Source: Methylobacteriaceae bacterium
Lineage (GTDB): Bacteria; Pseudomonadota; Alphaproteobacteria; Rhizobiales; Beijerinckiaceae
DNA: 64,000 nt
Reading direction: 5' to 3'
Assembly: GCA_020638135.1 (NCBI GenBank)
Contig: JACKJE010000002.1
Coordinates: 124,001-188,000 of the forward strand
Below the pieces are notes generated by a model that did no database searches, had not been told where the DNA came from, and saw only the letters and a list, made by a program, of their open reading frames with translations. The translations under genes were made by a program, and so were the position numbers. Positions 60,408-64,000 of the stretch are shown one piece after another; the stretch's first letter is position 1, and each line of letters begins with the position of its first letter.

Positions 60408-61445
60408 TCAGACCTCCTCGTCCGCGCCGGCGACGAGGCCGTAATCGGCAATATTGGCGTCGCACATGGCCTGCAGGCGGGCGACGCGGGGATCGGGCCT
60501 GTCGCCCTTGAACAGATGCGCGAAGCGGCGCTGCCGCTTCAGATAGTCCGTCACGGGAACCTGCTTCCTGATCTTGCGGACATGGGTGATGCGGCCGTGT
60601 TCGGCCTCGAAGATCGGATAAAGCCCGCATTCGACCGCAAGCCGCGCCAGATGGATCGTGTCGTGCGAGGCCGCGCCCCAGCCGAGCGGGCATGGCACGT
60701 TGATCTGGATATAGCGCGCGCCATGAACGCTCATCGCCTTCGTCACCTTGCGCTCGAGATCGTGCAGGTCTGCGACCGTCGCGGTTGCGACATAGGGAAT
60801 GTTGTGGGCGACCGCGATCTTCGGGACGGACTTGCCGGTGCCGAAGACATTGCCCGGCTCGTCGCCGACGGCCGGCGTGGTCGCGGTGCGCGCGGCGGGC
60901 GGCGTCGCCGACGAGCGCTGGACGCCGGTGTTCATGTAGCCTTCGTTATCGTAGCAGATGTAGAGGACGTCGTCGTTCCGCTCGAACATGCCCGACAGGC
61001 ACTGGAAGCCGATGTCGGTCGTGCCGCCGTCGCCGCCCTGCGCGACCACGCGCGTGCGCTTGTTCTTGACGCGCATGGCGGCCGCGACGCCGGTCGCCAC
61101 CGCAGCCGCATTGCCGAACAGCGAATGCACCCACGGCAATTGCCAGGAGGTTTCCGGATAGGGCGTCGTGAAAACTTCCAGACAGCCGGTCGCATTGACC
61201 GCAATCATGTCCTTGCCCGTGGCGCGCATCGCCGCGTCGATGGCGTAGCGGGCGCCCAGAGCCTCGCCGCAGCCCTGGCAGGCGCGATGCCCGCAGGTCA
61301 GCGCGTTCGAGCGGTCCTGCGAGGCCTGCACCGAACGCTCGTCCTCGCCAACGAGCCGGTTGCCGACCGTGAACGTGCCCTTTTGATAAAACTTCAGCCG
61401 CTGCACGGCTTCGCCCGGCGCGAGCGTTTCGCGAGCCTCGCTCAT
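60408..61445 (-). CDS. 2-oxoacid:acceptor oxidoreductase, beta subunit (TPP-binding)
   Basis: A 345-residue thiamine diphosphate subunit of the pyruvate:ferredoxin oxidoreductase family. 'TCGHRACQGCGEALGARYAI' holds the Cys residues of a [4Fe-4S] cluster, and the TPP/Mg motif is 'GGDGGTTDIGFQCLSG' through 'DNEGYMNTG'. With alpha and gamma it decarboxylates a 2-oxoacid to acyl-CoA. The start overlaps the alpha stop (ATGA), and the flavoprotein follows two bases after its own stop, so the genes are tightly coupled. Confidence 0.93.
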   Translation of the reverse strand: MSEARETLAPGEAVQRLKFYQKGTFTVGNRLVGEDERSVQASQDRSNALTCGHRACQGCGEALGARYAIDAAMRATGKDMIAVNATGCLEVFTTPYPETSWQLPWVHSLFGNAAAVATGVAAAMRVKNKRTRVVAQGGDGGTTDIGFQCLSGMFERNDDVLYICYDNEGYMNTGVQRSSATPPAARTATTPAVGDEPGNVFGTGKSVPKIAVAHNIPYVATATVADLHDLERKVTKAMSVHGARYIQINVPCPLGWGAASHDTIHLARLAVECGLYPIFEAEHGRITHVRKIRKQVPVTDYLKRQRRFAHLFKGDRPDPRVARLQAMCDANIADYGLVAGADEEV

Positions 61446-62698
61446 CGTGCGTCTCCCTCGGTCGCCAGTCTGCGCAGCAGGTTCTCCGCTGTCGGGCCGG
61501 AGCGCCGTTTCTTGCGGGTCGTATGTATTTCGCGACCGACGATGCGCTCGTTCAGATCGAGGAAATGCGTGCCTTCCCACGGCTGCACGGAGGCCTGCCG
61601 GAACAGGCGATGCAGCGACGGCTTGGTGATCGGCCGGCCGCCCAGTCCGGCGACGGCCGAGTGCAAGCGCGGCGCATCGGGCAGGTTGCGCAGAGCCATG
61701 TCGACATTGTTGGCGAGCGGTCCGCCGACGCCGACGGCGATCGATTTCTCGACCACCACGACGTCCTGTGCGCCTGCCAGCATCTTGCGCAATTCGTCAG
61801 TCGGGAAAGGACGATAGGAGACGATCGTCACCAGACCGATGGCGATGCCTTCGTCGCGCATTTCGTCGATGACATCCTTGATCGTGCCGCAGACAGATCC
61901 CATGGCGACGACGAGCACGTCGGCGTCATCGACGCGATAGGCGCGCAGGAGGCCGCCGGACTCGCGACCGAAGGCCTTCTCGAAGTCACGCGCATAATCC
62001 GTGATGAGGCGCAGCGCCTGCGTCTGCTTGTAATGCTGGAGAAACCGCACCTCGGTGAAGGCTTCCGGCCCGACCATCGCGCCGATCGAGATCGGTTCGG
62101 CGGGATCGAGCACCTGCACCGGATCATAAGGCGGCAGCCACGCGTCGACCTGAGGCTGTTCGGGCACGTCGATGCGCTCCATCGCATGGGTGAGGATGAA
62201 GCCGTCGACGCAGACCATGACAGGCATGGACAATTCCTCGGCGAGCTTGAACGCCTGGATGTGCAGGTCGACCGCCTCCTGGTTCGTCTCCGCGAACAGC
62301 TGGATCCATCCGGCGTCGCGCATCGACATGGCGTCGGAATGATCGTTCCAGATGTTGATCGGCGCGCCGATCGCGCGATTGCCGAGCGTCATCACGATCG
62401 GCAGGCCGAGGCCGGAGGCGTTGTAGACGGCTTCCGCCATGTAGAGCAGGCCCTGCGAGGCGGTGGCTGTATAGGCCCGCGCGCCCGCCGCGGACGCGCC
62501 GATCGCGACCGACAGGGCGGCGAATTCGCTCTCGACGTTGATATATTCGCAATCGGTCAGATGCCCGTCCTTGACCAGTTCGCCGAGTCCCTCGACGATG
62601 TGGGTCTGCGGCGTGATCGGATAGGCGCAGATGACTTCCGGCCGACAGAGCGCGATGGCTTCGGCCATCGCCTTCGATCCCTCGATCTGTTTGAGCAT
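61442..62698 (-). CDS. 2-oxoacid:acceptor oxidoreductase, alpha subunit
   Basis: A 418-residue PorA-like subunit. The start is typical ('IEGSKAMAEAIALCRPEVIC', then 'AYPITPQTHIVEGLGELV'), with the conserved 'EYINVESEFAALSVAIGASA' and 'ASQGLLYMAEAVYNASGLGL'. It shapes the TPP and substrate site with the beta chain. The residues that choose pyruvate, branched-chain or aromatic oxoacids cannot be judged by eye. It starts 10 bases after the gamma stop and overlaps beta by four bases. Confidence 0.93.
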   Translation of the reverse strand: MLKQIEGSKAMAEAIALCRPEVICAYPITPQTHIVEGLGELVKDGHLTDCEYINVESEFAALSVAIGASAAGARAYTATASQGLLYMAEAVYNASGLGLPIVMTLGNRAIGAPINIWNDHSDAMSMRDAGWIQLFAETNQEAVDLHIQAFKLAEELSMPVMVCVDGFILTHAMERIDVPEQPQVDAWLPPYDPVQVLDPAEPISIGAMVGPEAFTEVRFLQHYKQTQALRLITDYARDFEKAFGRESGGLLRAYRVDDADVLVVAMGSVCGTIKDVIDEMRDEGIAIGLVTIVSYRPFPTDELRKMLAGAQDVVVVEKSIAVGVGGPLANNVDMALRNLPDAPRLHSAVAGLGGRPITKPSLHRLFRQASVQPWEGTHFLDLNERIVGREIHTTRKKRRSGPTAENLLRRLATEGDAR

Positions 62699-62708
62699 GG
62701 CGTCTTCC

Positions 62709-63290
62709 TCACACCGCAGCGGCGGCGCGTTCCTGCGCCATGACGATTTCGTACGCCTCGCTCGCGGCGGCGACATTGGCCGCCCCGATCTTGCCCGGGA
62801 AGGTCTTCTCGATCGCCTGCTGCACGCTGGCGAAATGCACGAGTTCGCCAAGCGCGGCGAATGCCCCCAGCAACGCCGCGTTGGGCACCGGACGACCGAC
62901 GTGCTTCAGGGCGAGCTCGGTCGCCGGCACGGCGACGGCATGGCCCGCCGGCAGCCGGCGCGCGATCTGGTCGATGTGCAGATCGACGAAACTGCGATTC
63001 GTGTTGACGAGCAGGTAGCCGTCGCTCTTCAGCCCGGCGAAGACGTCGACCGCCTTGAACAGGGTCGGGTCCTGGACAATCAGGCAGTCCGGTTCGAGGA
63101 TGGGCTCGCGCAGCCGGATTTCCCGGTCCGCGATGCGGCAGAAGGCGACAACCGGCGCGCCGGTGCGCTCCGATCCGAAACTCGGAAAGGCCTGGGCGTG
63201 ACGGCCTTCGAGAAACGCGGCGACGGACAGCATCTCGGCCGCCGTGACCACGCCCTGGCCACCTCTCCCGTGTATGCGAATCTGGAACAT
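62709..63290 (-). CDS. 2-oxoacid:acceptor oxidoreductase, gamma subunit
   Basis: A 193-residue PorG-like subunit with 'MFQIRIHGRGGQGVVTAAEM' at the N-terminus and 'PSFGSERTGAPVVAFCRI', both diagnostic. It binds CoA and completes the catalytic core. The frame is open from 63320; the Met at 63290 directly before the conserved start is preferred. It is the first gene of the operon (gamma, alpha, beta, flavoprotein-ferredoxin). No separate small ferredoxin subunit is present, because that part is fused to the flavoprotein. Confidence 0.92.
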   Translation of the reverse strand: MFQIRIHGRGGQGVVTAAEMLSVAAFLEGRHAQAFPSFGSERTGAPVVAFCRIADREIRLREPILEPDCLIVQDPTLFKAVDVFAGLKSDGYLLVNTNRSFVDLHIDQIARRLPAGHAVAVPATELALKHVGRPVPNAALLGAFAALGELVHFASVQQAIEKTFPGKIGAANVAAASEAYEIVMAQERAAAAV

Positions 63291-63753
63291 CCGACCGTCC
63301 CGCGAATGCTGATCGACCATGACTGTCGCCCATTGTTGGACCGCCGCGATCCAATTTGCAATTCAGCTCATTCGAACCGTTCTGGTCCCCGGAATCCGTC
63401 CACCTGAACGGGTCGGCTCCAATTCCGGCTTTCAACGAACGCCGCGATCCCCTCGGAAAACATCAGGCGATCTGGAACCGGGTCCCGTCGGCTATGCGAA
63501 GCGCCTGAAAGGCAAAGCGGCGTCTTGTCACGCCCGGCTGTCTAAGTCTTCCGGCGGGACTGCGGTCGCGGGCTCGAAGCCTAGTCGATGGGCGGCGCGC
63601 CATCGTAGATCGCCGCCGGTCGCATCGAAGAGCGATCATCCATCGGTCGCTGCCCAGTTCACCTGCGCACGCGCACCGTGCTGCGACGATTGACATGCCA
63701 GTGATACGTGCCGAATATCCGACCCAATCAACAAACGACAATGGGAGGTGGAA
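63291..63753. promoter_or_regulatory. divergent intergenic region, no gene seen
   Basis: About 460 bases between the oxidoreductase operon and the ABC binding protein. Open frames here on the minus strand lack ribosome sites and homology. The promoters of both units should lie in it, and the right end is locally AT-rich (CCAATCAACAAACGAC near 63723). No clear operator was found. Confidence 0.5.
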
Positions 63754-64000
63754 ATGCGCAATTTGACTCTGGGCGTCTGCGTCGCGGCATTGCTGACGGC
63801 CGGCGCTGCGCGCGCCGAGGACACCGTCAAGCTCGGCTACATCGACCCGCTTTCGGGCGGCGGCGCCTCGATCGGCGAGGTCGGCCTGAAGCACTTCCAG
63901 TGGCTCGCCGACCAGATCAACGCCTCGGGCGGCCTCATGGGCAAGAAGCTCGAAATCCTGCCCTTCGACGACAAGGTCAACCCGCAGGAGGCCGTGGTTC
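63754..64000 (+). CDS. branched-chain amino acid-type ABC binding protein, partial
   Basis: The first 82 residues of a periplasmic binding protein that continues past the window. The signal peptide ends 'TAGAARAED', and the mature start 'VKLGYIDPLSGGGASIGEVG' with 'LADQINASGGLMGKKLEILP' is typical of the LivK/receptor family ligand-binding region. ATG at 63754 follows GGGAGGTGGAA. Members bind branched-chain amino acids, urea, amides or aromatic acids. Placement divergent from the 2-oxoacid oxidoreductase suggests uptake of the acid that pathway uses. Confidence 0.9.
   Translation, partial: MRNLTLGVCVAALLTAGAARAEDTVKLGYIDPLSGGGASIGEVGLKHFQWLADQINASGGLMGKKLEILPFDDKVNPQEAVV

Overview
The window reads as high-GC chromosomal DNA from an alphaproteobacterium, most likely a member of the Hyphomicrobiales. 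The evidence is the codon use, the many twin-arginine and Bug/Tct-type binding proteins, the fused CysG, the ABC-dependent capsule genes and a short palindromic repeat of a type dispersed in that order. The species cannot be fixed from the sequence alone. It contains one tRNA gene (Gly, CCC anticodon). No rRNA, CRISPR array, intact insertion sequence or phage gene was seen.

Layout. (1) 0-5.1 kb: a LuxR-type response regulator, an aldo/keto reductase, a SnoaL-like protein, and a CoA-transferase plus short-chain dehydrogenase pair. The dehydrogenase carries a one-base frameshift and is followed by a truncated, frameshifted RuBisCO-like protein fragment, so this stretch is decaying. (2) 5.3-14.1 kb: a copper-handling island. 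It holds a His-tailed DMT permease, CopC and CopD, and a minus-strand run of His/Cys-rich protein, small lipoprotein, outer-membrane efflux lipoprotein, multicopper oxidase and CusF-like protein. A membrane cytochrome c, a SHOCT protein, a wrecked second multicopper oxidase and a truncated response regulator complete it. (3) 14.2-20.3 kb: a ureide operon with a fused UraD-UraH enzyme, a complete Pot-type ABC importer and a divergent second HIU hydrolase-like protein, controlled by a divergent LysR regulator. (4) 20.3-27.2 kb: a gene-free stretch, the tRNA, a secreted protein with a DUF1624 membrane protein, a KGG-repeat stress protein, CysG, a soluble cytochrome c, a HAD phosphatase and a carboxymuconolactone decarboxylase-like protein. 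(5) 27.2-41.7 kb: an ABC-transporter-dependent capsule/exopolysaccharide locus (KpsM, KpsT, two KpsE-like chains, KpsD, an RgpF-glycosyltransferase fusion, a GT4 enzyme, SGNH and GSCFA proteins), ending in a CorA-like membrane protein. (6) 41.7-47.2 kb: a TctABC tricarboxylate-type importer with a MarR regulator, divergent from a sulfatase-family hydrolase.

(7) 47.4-56.7 kb is the most unusual part. An eight-gene minus-strand operon encodes a small membrane subunit, a CuA-type subunit II, a heme-copper oxidase subunit I with Gln in place of the active-site Tyr, CtaB, SCO, a cytochrome b/ferredoxin/MvhD three-part fusion, a small membrane-anchored protein and a bacteriohemerythrin. Around it lie a second, CuB-less oxidase subunit I-like protein, a thioredoxin-like protein and a DUF420 protein. 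It may be an NO- or O2-reducing terminal branch joined to an iron-sulfur electron-input module. (8) 56.8-64 kb: an ABC exporter, then a four-gene 2-oxoacid:acceptor oxidoreductase (gamma, alpha, beta, and a GltD-like flavoprotein fused to a ferredoxin) whose make-up recalls NAD-linked phenylglyoxylate oxidoreductase. The start of a branched-chain-type ABC binding protein lies divergent from it and runs off the window.

Shared themes are copper (import, oxidation, insertion into oxidase), c-type cytochromes and low-potential ferredoxin chemistry, consistent with a metabolically versatile respiratory organism. Functions are read from motifs and gene context only; no database search was possible.
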